From positions 1-64,000 of the forward strand of contig JANQPL010000017.1 of assembly GCA_028289425.1 (NCBI GenBank): DNA of 64,000 nt, read 5' to 3'. This DNA is from Alphaproteobacteria bacterium. Its GTDB lineage: Bacteria > Pseudomonadota > Alphaproteobacteria > JANQMY01. Position 1 is the stretch's first letter. Each line of letters opens with the position of its first letter. Under the pieces are notes generated by a model. That model was not told the DNA's origin, did not search any database, and saw only the letters and a program-made list of their open reading frames with translations. The translations under genes were made by a program, and so were the position numbers. Positions 52,614-61,523 of this stretch are shown here, one piece after another.

Positions 52614-53783
52614 ATGTTGACCAAGAGCAAGGTTAGCGAGAATTTGGACGGTCGGGAATCGATCAATGTTCTGCCTCATCTCGAAAAAATATCGGAATTG
52701 GCCGACGCCGGCAGGAAGAATAGATGTGTCTTGAAAGAAGTTGTGGAGTCACTTGAAGAGGCCGGCATTTTCCGCGCCATGGTGCCAAAGAAATACGGTG
52801 GTATGGAAGCGACACCAGCAGACTTTTTGCGCGCACAGATTCAGATTTCTGAGGCCGACATGAGCGCCGGATGGATCACAGGCGTTCTTGGTGTTCATCC
52901 TTATCAGATTTCGCTGATGAGCGATCAGGCGGTCAAAGAAGTTTACGGCGATAACCCGGATGCGCGTGTCTCCAGTTCCTATAATCCCGTGGGTGCAAAA
53001 GCAGAGCGCACGGAGGGGGGCATCATGCTCAGCGGCCGGTGGGGCTGGAGCTCTGGCAGCCCCCATTGCGAGTGGGTCTTGTTGGGCGCCATTGTCGATA
53101 AACAGCCCTACATTCACACCCTTCTGGTCCCACGCTCACACTATGAGATTGAGGACACCTGGCATGTGCTTGGCCTTCAAGGCACGGCGTCGAACGATAT
53201 CGTGATTGATAAGCCGGTATTCGTGCCAGATCACCGTACGCACAGTGCGATGGACGGTTTCAATTGCGTCAATGTTCAAGACAGCGCTTTGTACAGCCTG
53301 CCGTGGGCGCAATTCTTCGCAAGCTGTGTTGCAGCTCCTGGAATCGGGGCGGCGAAACGGGCGTTGAAGATCTTTGCCGACAAAGCGTCTTCCAGCAGTA
53401 CCGATCCGAGCAAGCTCGGCACCGACCCCGATATTGCGCGACGTATCGGTGAAGCTGCCAACGCGATCGACATTGCGGAAACAACACTCTTCCGCAACCA
53501 TGCAACGATGCTGGATTTGGTGATCCGCGGAGAGGAGATACCTCTTATAGATCGGGCCAAATATCGCTATCAGACCGGCAGTATACTGAGTAATATGTTG
53601 ACAGTGGTGGATCAGTTGTTTGATGTGGCTGGCGGCCGCAGCGTCTTTCTCGGTTCGGAAATCCAGAATATCTGGCAGGACATGCACACGGCGCGTGCCC
53701 ATATTGCGAACAATCCGGTGCCGCTGCTTCGGAATTGGGGACGCATGATCCTTGGCGCTGAAACACAAGACACTTTCATCTAG
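52614..53783 (+). CDS. Flavin-dependent monooxygenase, acyl-CoA dehydrogenase fold (HsaA-like)
   Basis: The protein has 389 residues. Its fold is the group D flavin monooxygenase type: FRAMVPKKYGGMEATPADFLRAQIQISEADMSAGWI, then a mid beta domain with GRWGWSSGSPHCEWVLLGA, and a helical C-terminus. These use reduced flavin from a partner; the HsaB-like reductase at 40197 is the obvious one. In steroid breakdown HsaA hydroxylates the aromatised A ring to a catechol. AAGGAGG precedes the ATG. It is 20 bases before the hydrolase gene. Confidence 0.9.
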   Translation: MLTKSKVSENLDGRESINVLPHLEKISELADAGRKNRCVLKEVVESLEEAGIFRAMVPKKYGGMEATPADFLRAQIQISEADMSAGWITGVLGVHPYQISLMSDQAVKEVYGDNPDARVSSSYNPVGAKAERTEGGIMLSGRWGWSSGSPHCEWVLLGAIVDKQPYIHTLLVPRSHYEIEDTWHVLGLQGTASNDIVIDKPVFVPDHRTHSAMDGFNCVNVQDSALYSLPWAQFFASCVAAPGIGAAKRALKIFADKASSSSTDPSKLGTDPDIARRIGEAANAIDIAETTLFRNHATMLDLVIRGEEIPLIDRAKYRYQTGSILSNMLTVVDQLFDVAGGRSVFLGSEIQNIWQDMHTARAHIANNPVPLLRNWGRMILGAETQDTFI

Positions 53784-53803
53784 CCGTCAGAAGGGACAGA
53801 AAA

Positions 53804-54619
53804 ATGACAGCACCCCCAAAAGGCCAGGTGTCGAAGATCGGCGATTTCGAGGTTCACTATCTGACCTATGGCGAAGGCGATCCTGTCGTCTTTCTGCATG
53901 GCAGCGGCCCCGGCGCCAGCGGCTACAGCAATTTCAAGCATAACATCGACAACATTGTTCAAGGCGGCCGCCAAGCAATTATTGTCGATATGATCGGGTT
54001 CGGATATTCGAGCAAGCCTACGGATATTGACTATACGCTTGAGCTGTTCAGTGAGACCGTCGTTTCCGCCCTTCAGAAGGCGGGTGTTGATAGGTTCGAT
54101 TTGGTTGGAAACTCTCTCGGCGGAGCAGTTGCAATTCAGACGGCGCTCGCTCATCCAGACAAAGTGAAATCACTTATCATGATGGCGCCCGGAGGCATTG
54201 AAGAAATGGACGTGTACCAGTCCATGCCAGGCATCGCGAAGATGACAAAGCTCTACATGGGAGAAGAGGTCGGCCGCGACGCTCTGGGCAAAATTCTGCA
54301 GATGCTGGTCCATAAGAAGTCCGTTGTGGATGACGCCTTAGTCGATGAGCGGTTTGCGATTTTTGAATCGCAGCCCCCGGAAGTGCTCTCCAGGCTCAGG
54401 GCGCGAAATATGGAGAACGAACTTAAGAATATTCAGTGTCCGATCCTTGGTTTTTGGGGACAGAAGGACGAATTTACACCTGTTGAAGGTGCAAAGAAAT
54501 TTCTCGACCAATGCTCAAATGTAAGTTTCACAATCTTATCGGACTGCGGACATTGGGTGATGGTCGAACACGCCGATTTGTTTAATCACCACGTCAATTA
54601 CTTTTTGAGCAACAGGTGA
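53804..54619 (+). CDS. Meta-cleavage product hydrolase (HsaD/BphD-like alpha/beta hydrolase)
   Basis: The protein has 271 residues. It hydrolyses the C-C bond of a ring-opened meta-cleavage product to a dienoate and an acid. The oxyanion segment LHGSGPGASGYSNF is near 28-41, the nucleophile Ser104 in VGNSLGGAVA, the acid Asp in GFWGQKDEFTP near 228 and the base His in SDCGHWVMVEHAD near 256. This is the HsaD/BphD/MhpC signature. It is flanked by HsaA- and HsaC-like genes and overlaps or abuts the latter. Confidence 0.93.
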   Translation: MTAPPKGQVSKIGDFEVHYLTYGEGDPVVFLHGSGPGASGYSNFKHNIDNIVQGGRQAIIVDMIGFGYSSKPTDIDYTLELFSETVVSALQKAGVDRFDLVGNSLGGAVAIQTALAHPDKVKSLIMMAPGGIEEMDVYQSMPGIAKMTKLYMGEEVGRDALGKILQMLVHKKSVVDDALVDERFAIFESQPPEVLSRLRARNMENELKNIQCPILGFWGQKDEFTPVEGAKKFLDQCSNVSFTILSDCGHWVMVEHADLFNHHVNYFLSNR

Positions 54620-54624
54620 TCGAG

Positions 54625-55509
54625 ATGGCGGTGTCGCGATTGGGGTACATCATACTTGGTACCCAAAATCCATCTGATTGGGAAACCTTCGGCCGAGATA
54701 TCTTGGGGACGATGGCGCATGTTAATGACTCCGGAGATGTCGGATTGAAAATCGACGACCATCCATTTCGCATTTTGGTGTCTGAAAGCGCGCAGGACAG
54801 TTTGCTCTCAACTGCTTGGGAAGTTGATGACCTTGACGCCTACGAGAGCATTTTGAAGAGGCTGAGTGACGGCCGGGCCGAGGTTGAACTGGGAACCGAC
54901 GCCGATGCGGCCAAGCGCTGCGTATCACAATTTTTTCGATCGACTGATCCGGCGGGAAACGGTTTCGAAGTTTACCACACGCGGACCAACACGGGAGAAC
55001 CCTTCCGATCTGCCTTGGATGTTCCGGAGTTCGTTACGGGCGAGATGGGAATGGGTCACGTGGTCGTTCCGGCGCCGAACTTGGATGAAACGCGCACTTT
55101 TTATGAAACAATGTTGGGCCTTCGGCTGAGCGATGATTTGACGATGCCCGGTGGGCCGGAAGGTGCGCCCGACATTCGGATTTACTTCTTCCATGCAGAA
55201 AACCCACGGCATCACAGCCTCGCATTGTTCAATCAGCCTGTTCCTTCGAAAATCGTCCACTTCATGTTGGAAGTATCTAACGTTGATGAGGTGGGCAAAT
55301 GTTTGGATCGGGTGAACGCAGCAGACATACCATTGATGGCGACGCTTGGCCGTCATTGCAATGACAATATGCTTTCGTTTTATGCGTTCGGTCCCGGTCA
55401 AATCCCAGTCGAGTATGGTTTTGACGGGTATCAACTTGACTTAGAAACGTTTGAGCCAACGGTCAGCACCAAAGGTGATCATTGGGGGCATGTCTATAAT
55501 ATGCCCTAG
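54625..55509 (+). CDS. Extradiol ring-cleavage dioxygenase (HsaC/BphC-like, VOC fold)
   Basis: The protein has 294 residues from ATG 54625 with AGGTGA just upstream; GTG 54616 overlaps the hydrolase stop. It opens a catechol ring next to the diol with Fe(II) and O2. The second of the two VOC modules carries the iron ligands His145 in MGHVVVP, His197 in RHHSLAL and Glu263 in PVEYGFDG, the pattern of HsaC/BphC. It is the last gene of the plus-strand operon before a strong terminator. Confidence 0.93.
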   Translation: MAVSRLGYIILGTQNPSDWETFGRDILGTMAHVNDSGDVGLKIDDHPFRILVSESAQDSLLSTAWEVDDLDAYESILKRLSDGRAEVELGTDADAAKRCVSQFFRSTDPAGNGFEVYHTRTNTGEPFRSALDVPEFVTGEMGMGHVVVPAPNLDETRTFYETMLGLRLSDDLTMPGGPEGAPDIRIYFFHAENPRHHSLALFNQPVPSKIVHFMLEVSNVDEVGKCLDRVNAADIPLMATLGRHCNDNMLSFYAFGPGQIPVEYGFDGYQLDLETFEPTVSTKGDHWGHVYNMP

Positions 55510-55647
55510 TCGTGAATGCTGTAGATTATGTGAGCCATATGCGAATATTCTTGCTGTCGGAAATGCGCTAAACCCAATGTGGTTCTCGGAACTGAGCGGA
55601 AACCGTTTGGTAGCGTCCTCCCAGACTGACGGTGTTTCCTCCCTGTA

Positions 55648-55684
55648 ACGGACTAACGCTCACATGGCGTTAGTCCGTTTTTTT
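55648..55684 (+). terminator. Rho-independent terminator after the extradiol dioxygenase
   Basis: A perfect 12-base stem, ACGGACTAACGC with GCGTTAGTCCGT, a 7-base loop and a run of seven T. It lies between the HsaC-like gene and the KstD-like gene at 55741, so the latter probably has its own promoter. The terminator may also work weakly in reverse. Confidence 0.93.
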
Positions 55685-55740
55685 GTGGCGGGTCAAAAAG
55701 CAACAATAAGAGAAGCCATTTCGGTCATCGAGACAGAGCT

Positions 55741-57441
55741 ATGGATGAACGTGTCGACGTAATTGTTTGTGGATCTGGGGCGGCGGGTCTCGTCGCGGCG
55801 GTTCGGTTAAGCGATTTAGGGCTAAAACCGCTGGTGATCGAAAAAACCTCCCGGTATGGCGGCACGTCGGCGACTTCGGGGGGTGGTATTTGGATTCCTA
55901 ACAACGGTCTGAGTTCTCAACCCGATAGCAAAGAAGGGGCTCTGCGGTATTTGAGCCATGTTAGCAACGGCGACTTTCGCCGGGATAAACTTGAAGCGTA
56001 TGTGGAAGCGGCGCCGCAAATGCTGGACTATTTGCAGTCTCTTGGTGTCGCATTTGTTTCCGTCCCAGGATTCCCAGATTACTACTCACAGGCCCCGGGA
56101 GCATCGACAGACCGATCTCTGTTTCCAGTGGAGATGGATGGCGCTGAGCTGGGAATTGATTTCTTCTATATGAGAGAACTGCCATCGATCTTTAAGCTGT
56201 TTGATCGGTATTCGTTAGATCTGGAACAATCCTTCGCATTGTCAGCAAAAGAATTTGGGTGGCAATGGGTCGCTGCCAAACTCATTCTAAAATACTGGAC
56301 CGATTTTGCGTGGCGCCGAAAAACATCCATTGACCGTCGTTTGACCCAAGGCCGCGCACTCATAGGTGGGCTGCGAAAAGCAATGCTTGATCGAAATATT
56401 CCGCTTCGCCTGAATACGGGTGTCACGCGGCTGCTTGAGACGCAGGGCAAGGTTCACGGCGTGGAAGTCATTTCCAATATGCACACCCGTCAAATTGAAG
56501 CCAGCCAGGCGGTCGTATTGGCGGCGGGCGGGTTCGAGCAAAACCAAACTTTGCGGGATAAGTTTCTGACGGTTCCTACAAAAAGTTGCTGGAGCTTGAC
56601 GCCGAAATCAGCAAACACCGGAGACGCTCTTAAGGCGGGAATAGCTGTTGGTGCCGACACGGAAAGCATGGGATGTGCGTGGTGGGCGCCCAGCATGCAG
56701 ATACCGTCGCTTTCTGTTCCCAATGTTGATGAAGTGCAGCCGCTTTTCTTCGACTACTACCACCCTCATAGTTTGTGCGTGAACCGCCGGGGTGACCGGT
56801 TCGTCAACGAGAGTTGTCCCTACGATCAGTTCGGCCAGGCGATGGTTCGCGACCAACAAAAGTCCGGCGCCAATGTCCCCTGTTGGTTGATATTCGATTC
56901 TACTTTCCGGCGTAAATACTCATGCGGACCTATATTACCGAGTTTCGTGATGCCGGATGATCGTCTTCCCAAGGATTGGTGGGAAGGGTATTTGATTCGT
57001 GCACGAAGTATTGGTGACCTGGCCGCGGAAATCGGCATAGATGGAGACGTGCTTGCCGACACCATCACTAAGTTCAATGGGTTTGCCCACACTGGAAAGG
57101 ATGCTGATTTCGGCCGGGGTGATGGTGGTTTCGATAGGTATTTCGGCGACCCTGATTGCGCACCGAACCCCTGTCTTGGGCGGGTCGAGGCACCTCCATT
57201 CTACGCCGTAAAGATCGACTTGGGCGATCTTGGAACGAAAGGCGGATTGAAGACGGATTCGGATGCACGTGTTTTGAACACAGAAGGCGCAACTATCGAG
57301 GGGCTCTATGCAGTTGGAAACAGCGCTGGTTCCCCATTCGGGGATTGTTATCCTGGGGGAGGAGGGACGCTAGGCCCTGCAACGATTTTTGCGTATATCG
57401 CTGCTCGCCATATTGCCGCGGGCGCGGGAAAGAACTTGTAG
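55741..57441 (+). CDS. 3-ketosteroid-delta-1-dehydrogenase (KstD)
   Basis: The protein has 566 residues. The FAD motif VIVCGSGAAGLVAAVRLSDLG and GGTSATSGGGIWIPNN open the protein. Three Tyr-bearing segments match the KstD active site: PDYYSQAPGAS near 112-122, ESCPYDQFGQ, and DCYPGGGGTLGPA near the C-terminus. The second and third match KstD more closely than the 49692 protein does. It removes hydrogens from C1-C2 of a 3-ketosteroid. It stands alone between a terminator and a convergent TetR gene. Confidence 0.92.
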   Translation: MDERVDVIVCGSGAAGLVAAVRLSDLGLKPLVIEKTSRYGGTSATSGGGIWIPNNGLSSQPDSKEGALRYLSHVSNGDFRRDKLEAYVEAAPQMLDYLQSLGVAFVSVPGFPDYYSQAPGASTDRSLFPVEMDGAELGIDFFYMRELPSIFKLFDRYSLDLEQSFALSAKEFGWQWVAAKLILKYWTDFAWRRKTSIDRRLTQGRALIGGLRKAMLDRNIPLRLNTGVTRLLETQGKVHGVEVISNMHTRQIEASQAVVLAAGGFEQNQTLRDKFLTVPTKSCWSLTPKSANTGDALKAGIAVGADTESMGCAWWAPSMQIPSLSVPNVDEVQPLFFDYYHPHSLCVNRRGDRFVNESCPYDQFGQAMVRDQQKSGANVPCWLIFDSTFRRKYSCGPILPSFVMPDDRLPKDWWEGYLIRARSIGDLAAEIGIDGDVLADTITKFNGFAHTGKDADFGRGDGGFDRYFGDPDCAPNPCLGRVEAPPFYAVKIDLGDLGTKGGLKTDSDARVLNTEGATIEGLYAVGNSAGSPFGDCYPGGGGTLGPATIFAYIAARHIAAGAGKNL

Positions 57442-57500
57442 CTAAGAGACATTGGAAGGGTGTGGACCCAAATGTGTACGGGCGTCGCGTTGAAATCTGA

Positions 57501-58115
57501 TCAAGTTTTTTCTGACGGTTGATAAGTCATGTAGGATACGAAAAGTCGTACCATCTCGTCGATGAACTGCTCACGAGACATGTTGGTGGGGTTCTCCCGG
57601 ACAAAACTCTCAATGTTTCTCAAGGTGGCAACCGTAATCACATGGTACGCAATGTCCAAATCTTTGGCGGTAAAGTCTTTTTGATGTTGCTCCATGAAAC
57701 TGAGATTCGTAACGTGCATGAACTTTTCAAGCGCAAGTCCTACATCGTCATGGCTCTGTTTCTTTAGTTTTTCCGGCAACACATAAAGCGCAAACTGGTT
57801 TTCTTCGAAGATTTCGAGAAGAGCCAAGTTGATTTTCCGGCTGGCTTCCTCGAGAGGCGCCTCCAGCAGGTCATGCAGCGTCTGTCTGGCTTTGACAGCC
57901 GCAGCAGAGATCGTCTTTTCGATTAAAGACGTTGCGATCGCTTCCTTGTCTGGGAAGTATTGATATAGAGACCCAATGCTAACGCCGGCCACTTCCGCAA
58001 TGCGATTAGTGTTGGCCTGTTCATAGCCCTCCTTGAGCATTATTTTTTCAGCGGCTTCCAAGATGGCATCTGCCGTTACTTTCGCACGCTGCTGAACGGG
58101 CTTCTTGCGTCGCAT
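57501..58115 (-). CDS. TetR/AcrR family transcriptional regulator
   Basis: The protein has 204 residues. DNA-binding helices are ILEAAEKIMLKEGYEQANTNRIAEVAGVSIGSLYQYFPDKEAI at about 18-60. The ligand domain is helical. It is convergent with the KstD gene and may be the cluster regulator, in the manner of KstR-type regulators, but the sequence does not identify the ligand. The 384 bases upstream hold its promoter. Confidence 0.93.
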   Translation of the reverse strand: MRRKKPVQQRAKVTADAILEAAEKIMLKEGYEQANTNRIAEVAGVSIGSLYQYFPDKEAIATSLIEKTISAAAVKARQTLHDLLEAPLEEASRKINLALLEIFEENQFALYVLPEKLKKQSHDDVGLALEKFMHVTNLSFMEQHQKDFTAKDLDIAYHVITVATLRNIESFVRENPTNMSREQFIDEMVRLFVSYMTYQPSEKT

Positions 58116-58499
58116 TTGGGCTGATCATTCCTCCCTTTTTTGCAACAATATAGGAGCAAATAGTCAAAAAAGTCTATCGTCGAAATACGGCGTCCCGCCC
58201 TCGACGGCAACGCACTCTGCGACAGGTATGAGCAAATTTTGGGGGCAGGTTGAATTGGAAAATGTGGGCGAACAGCAGGCAAATGGTCCGGCGAAAGGTC
58301 TGCGTTGGTGATCGCTGAGGGCCCGGTCGAGCCGTCGAATGTGCCTGATAGATTGGGACTGCAAACTCAATCGATTTGCGAGTAAGAATTGAACGGCATG
58401 CTGGCCCATTGCTCCTGTTCGCCAATGGACAGTCTGCTTTTCCGTCACCAGATTAGTGAGCTGATGTGGGGACAGCCTGGCGTTTGATGAGTGAAGCAA
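58116..58499. other. Intergenic stretch, nothing recognised
   Basis: Between the TetR start and the end of the acyl-CoA dehydrogenase. A loose inverted repeat, ATAGTC-AAAAAA-GTCTAT, lies at 58160-58177 close to the TetR start and could be an operator. The longer open frames here have no recognisable family features. Confidence 0.4.
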
Positions 58500-59663
58500 C
58501 TAGCGTGGTAGTTTCATTCGATTGCAGATGTTATTTTTTTGAATGGCAGACGATCCGCCTAAGATCGGCATTACGAGAACGTCCCGAACCAAACGCTCCA
58601 TGTTAAAATCCGTGACATAGCCATAGGCCCCCAACACTTCTTGGCACTTCAAGACGATGTCTTTGGCGGTTTCCGTCACGAACAATTTGGTCATCGACGT
58701 TTCGACCGTCGCGTCGGCATTTTGGTCCAAAAGGGATGCAGCGTGATAGGTCATGATGCGGCACGCGTGCAATTGCGTCTGTACATCGGCAAGGATGTGG
58801 CGGATTGATTGGAATGTGCAAATGGGTTTGCCAAACTGAACACGCTCCTGGGAGTATTCCCAAGCTTCTTTAACAGCCGCCGCCGCAATTCCTAAGGCCA
58901 TGCCGGCAACCTCGACTTTTTCAATATCAAGACCGGGACCAACCAGCATTGGCCAGGCGTTGTTCCAGGCTTCTTCGCCACCGACCAGGTTTTCGATCGG
59001 AACCTCCACATCGTCGAAGGACACATCGTATGTGCCGCCGCCTTTGAGGCCCAAGGTCTGCTGCTGGGAAAGCGTAACGCCTGGGCTGTCCGGGGATATT
59101 AGAACCAGGGACAGGTTCCGATATCTTTCCTCTTCGCTGCCGCTGCGAACGAGCGTGTAAATGTAGTCGGAATGGGCGGCGCCTGAACAGAACCGTTTGC
59201 TGCCATTGACGATCAGCGTATTGCCATCCCGCTTTGCCGTTGTCCGTACACTAGCTAAATCAGCGCCAACGTCCGGTTCGCTGAAACCATAAGCGAAAAT
59301 GAGCCCCTCATTGGCCACTTTCGGCAACAGCTCTTCTTTCTGTTTTTCGCTGCCGACTTCGGCGATGTTCAAGCCAGCGTAACAGGTGGACTGAATATAC
59401 ATTCCGCCTACGGATAGGCTGCGCCCACAGAGTTCTTCGATCACAGTGATCGTCGATTGTATGTCTCGTCCGGTACCGCCATACTTTTCGTCGATGGTAA
59501 GGCCTGTCAGACCAAGCTCGACAAGTTTCATATGGACATCTTTGGGGAAGTGGCAGTCCCGGTCCCAGGCTTGTACCCGTTCGTTCGGCATCTCTTTTTC
59601 GACGAATCGCGCAATCGTGTCTCTCAGCATTCGCGTGTGTTCTGCTTCGCCGTATGAAAGCAT
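58500..59663 (-). CDS. Acyl-CoA dehydrogenase
   Basis: The protein has 387 residues. Typical blocks are LGLTGLTIDEKYGGTGRD, AYGFSEPDVGADLASVRTTA, GSKRFCSGAAHSDYIYTLV and the C-terminal ECQ-type QEVLGAYGYVTDFNMERLVRD. It introduces a double bond in a CoA thioester with FAD. In the usual place of the catalytic base it has the sequence LGAYGYV, where the general base is commonly at an earlier Glu, not resolved here. It probably serves side-chain or ring C/D steps. Confidence 0.92.
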   Translation of the reverse strand: MLSYGEAEHTRMLRDTIARFVEKEMPNERVQAWDRDCHFPKDVHMKLVELGLTGLTIDEKYGGTGRDIQSTITVIEELCGRSLSVGGMYIQSTCYAGLNIAEVGSEKQKEELLPKVANEGLIFAYGFSEPDVGADLASVRTTAKRDGNTLIVNGSKRFCSGAAHSDYIYTLVRSGSEEERYRNLSLVLISPDSPGVTLSQQQTLGLKGGGTYDVSFDDVEVPIENLVGGEEAWNNAWPMLVGPGLDIEKVEVAGMALGIAAAAVKEAWEYSQERVQFGKPICTFQSIRHILADVQTQLHACRIMTYHAASLLDQNADATVETSMTKLFVTETAKDIVLKCQEVLGAYGYVTDFNMERLVRDVLVMPILGGSSAIQKNNICNRMKLPR

Positions 59664-59940
59664 CGGGCGTTTCCTTGACCTTGTAGAATGTTCAGTGACG
59701 CTGTTTCGACTTGGGGCCGTCCGGAGTGGTTGCGCGTATCCGGATTCCTATTCAGAACGTCTAAGCAATTAGGCCGTTTCGCTTCAGCAATAGGCAACTC
59801 ACATATTGCTCGTTTTTTTGTTTGGGGCGGGAGACGCCAAACAGGTTCTGCTTTGATGCGAGTGCAATATGAGTTTGGGAAGTCGCAGAATGCGTAAGGA
59901 CCAACCGAAGGCTGACCATGTGCCAGGGGGTGGAAGGATT

Positions 59941-60696
59941 ATGAAGGACAAAATCGCCATCATAACGGGGGCCGCGTCGGAGATCGGTATCGGTTTTGCG
60001 ACGGCGCGCAGGCTGGGGCAAGCAGGCGCGCGTATCGCGATCACAGATATCGACGAAGCGCGTCTTCAAGACCGCGTATCTGATCTTAAGGGCCTAGACA
60101 TCGAAGCGATTGGGTTCAGTCACGACGTAACAAGCGAAGAGAATTGGGATATGGTTGTTGCAGGAACGCTTTCCCAATTCGGAAGGGTTGATGCGCTCGT
60201 CAACAATGCGGGCGCGGTGCATCTTAGTCCGACCTTGGAGTATTCTGTCGATCAGTGGCACGAGCAAATTGACACCAATCTTTCTAGTGCTTTCTTGGGG
60301 TGCCGCAGAGTGATCGCCGAATTCGTGCGTCAGAAGTCAGCTGGTTCGATTGTCAACCTGTCCTCCATCGCAGGATCTGTCGGCATTATGCACGGCGCGG
60401 CCTATTCGGCGAGCAAAGGCGGTGTGAGGCTCTTGACAAAATCACTTGCGTTGGAGTTTGCAAGAGCAAACATCCGCATCAACTCCGTCCACCCAGGTGC
60501 CATTACAACGGAAATATCGCAACGCGCAAAGACGTTGGCGCCTGAGCAAATGGAGGCGTTTGCGGACGCCATACCCATGGGACGCGAAGGCGAACCGGAA
60601 GATGTGGCCGCTTTGATCGCGTTTCTTGTCTCAGATGATGCCAAGTATATTACGGGTGCAGAGTTTTGCGTCGATGGCGGCCTAACTGCGCAATAG
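59941..60696 (+). CDS. Short-chain dehydrogenase/reductase (FabG-like)
   Basis: The protein has 251 residues from ATG 59941, with GGAAGG just upstream; earlier in-frame codons (59869) extend into non-family sequence. The cofactor motif TGAASEIGIG, the NNAG in LVNNAGAVH, the Ser in LSSIAGS and the canonical YSASK are all present. The ending YITGAEFCVDGGLTAQ is FabG-like. It is divergent from the acyl-CoA dehydrogenase and may oxidise a hydroxyl on the substrate. Confidence 0.9.
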   Translation: MKDKIAIITGAASEIGIGFATARRLGQAGARIAITDIDEARLQDRVSDLKGLDIEAIGFSHDVTSEENWDMVVAGTLSQFGRVDALVNNAGAVHLSPTLEYSVDQWHEQIDTNLSSAFLGCRRVIAEFVRQKSAGSIVNLSSIAGSVGIMHGAAYSASKGGVRLLTKSLALEFARANIRINSVHPGAITTEISQRAKTLAPEQMEAFADAIPMGREGEPEDVAALIAFLVSDDAKYITGAEFCVDGGLTAQ

Positions 60697-60750
60697 AAAT
60701 GCGATCGGTGATTGGCGTGTCCGTCGTGTGTCTCCTGGCACTATTCAGTT

Positions 60751-61518
60751 TCAGGCACTTTTGCGAAGGGCGCGTTTTTCGTATCCAGCTAGGACCTTCT
60801 CAATCGGTCCATCTTCGGTGATGCGCCCCTTTTCCAATAAGATCGCTCTGTCACAAAGGCGGCGAACAACACCAATGGAATGCGAACCGATCACGACGAT
60901 GCTGGATCGGTCCATCATCCTAGTCATCCGGTGCTGCGCACGCTCTTGAAAACGTGCGTCGCCGGTGCTGAGGTTCTCATCTGTGATCAGAATAGTTGGG
61001 TTAAGTGACGTCACCGTTGCGAAAGCAAGTCGCATGGTCATGCCCGAGGAGTAGGTCGCGACAGGTAAATCCAGAAAAGCGCCCAGCTCGGTAAACTCCG
61101 CAATATCGGGAATGAGCCGATTGGCCTCGCGTTGGCTCAAGCCCGCCAACAGACACAGATTTCTTACGTTTTCACGACCCGTAAGTGACATGTTCAATCC
61201 GACAGATGGATTGATCACGGATACTGTTTTGCCTTCTCGGCGGATTTTACCGGATGTGGGCGGGTACAGCCCGGCCATCACGCGTAGCAGCGTCGTTTTA
61301 CCGGAGCCGTTGTGACCAATGATTGCCACCCGCTCGCCATCGCCGATGTGGAGTGAAATGTCTTCCAGCGCCCTGACATGTGATGCACGTCCGCTGTTGC
61401 CCGTTGAGGCAAGTTCTCCGCCGGTATATGCCGTTGCGGTCAAGTCGCGCAGTGTTCGTTGGTTGGCGTGTAAAACCGGATACTCCAAATGTACATTCTG
61501 TAGCGAAATCAATGCCAT
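60751..61518 (-). CDS. ABC transporter ATPase, polysaccharide export type
   Basis: The protein has 255 residues from ATG 61518 (MALISLQNVHLEYPV); a start five codons earlier overlaps the permease. The Walker A motif GHNGSGKTTL, the signature TYSSGMTMRLAFA and Walker B ILITDENLSTGD are intact. The C-terminus resembles the Wzt/KpsT family but lacks the extra glycan-binding domain of some Wzt proteins. It pairs with the permease at 61524. Confidence 0.92.
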   Translation of the reverse strand: MALISLQNVHLEYPVLHANQRTLRDLTATAYTGGELASTGNSGRASHVRALEDISLHIGDGERVAIIGHNGSGKTTLLRVMAGLYPPTSGKIRREGKTVSVINPSVGLNMSLTGRENVRNLCLLAGLSQREANRLIPDIAEFTELGAFLDLPVATYSSGMTMRLAFATVTSLNPTILITDENLSTGDARFQERAQHRMTRMMDRSSIVVIGSHSIGVVRRLCDRAILLEKGRITEDGPIEKVLAGYEKRALRKSA

Positions 61519-61523
61519 CCAAA

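Noticed and set aside
53136-53768. Minus-strand open frame of 210 codons
   Set aside because: Antisense shadow of the HsaA-like monooxygenase gene.
58164-58499. Minus-strand open frame of 111 codons between TetR and the acyl-CoA dehydrogenase
   Set aside because: No ribosome-binding site, domain or neighbour context supports it.
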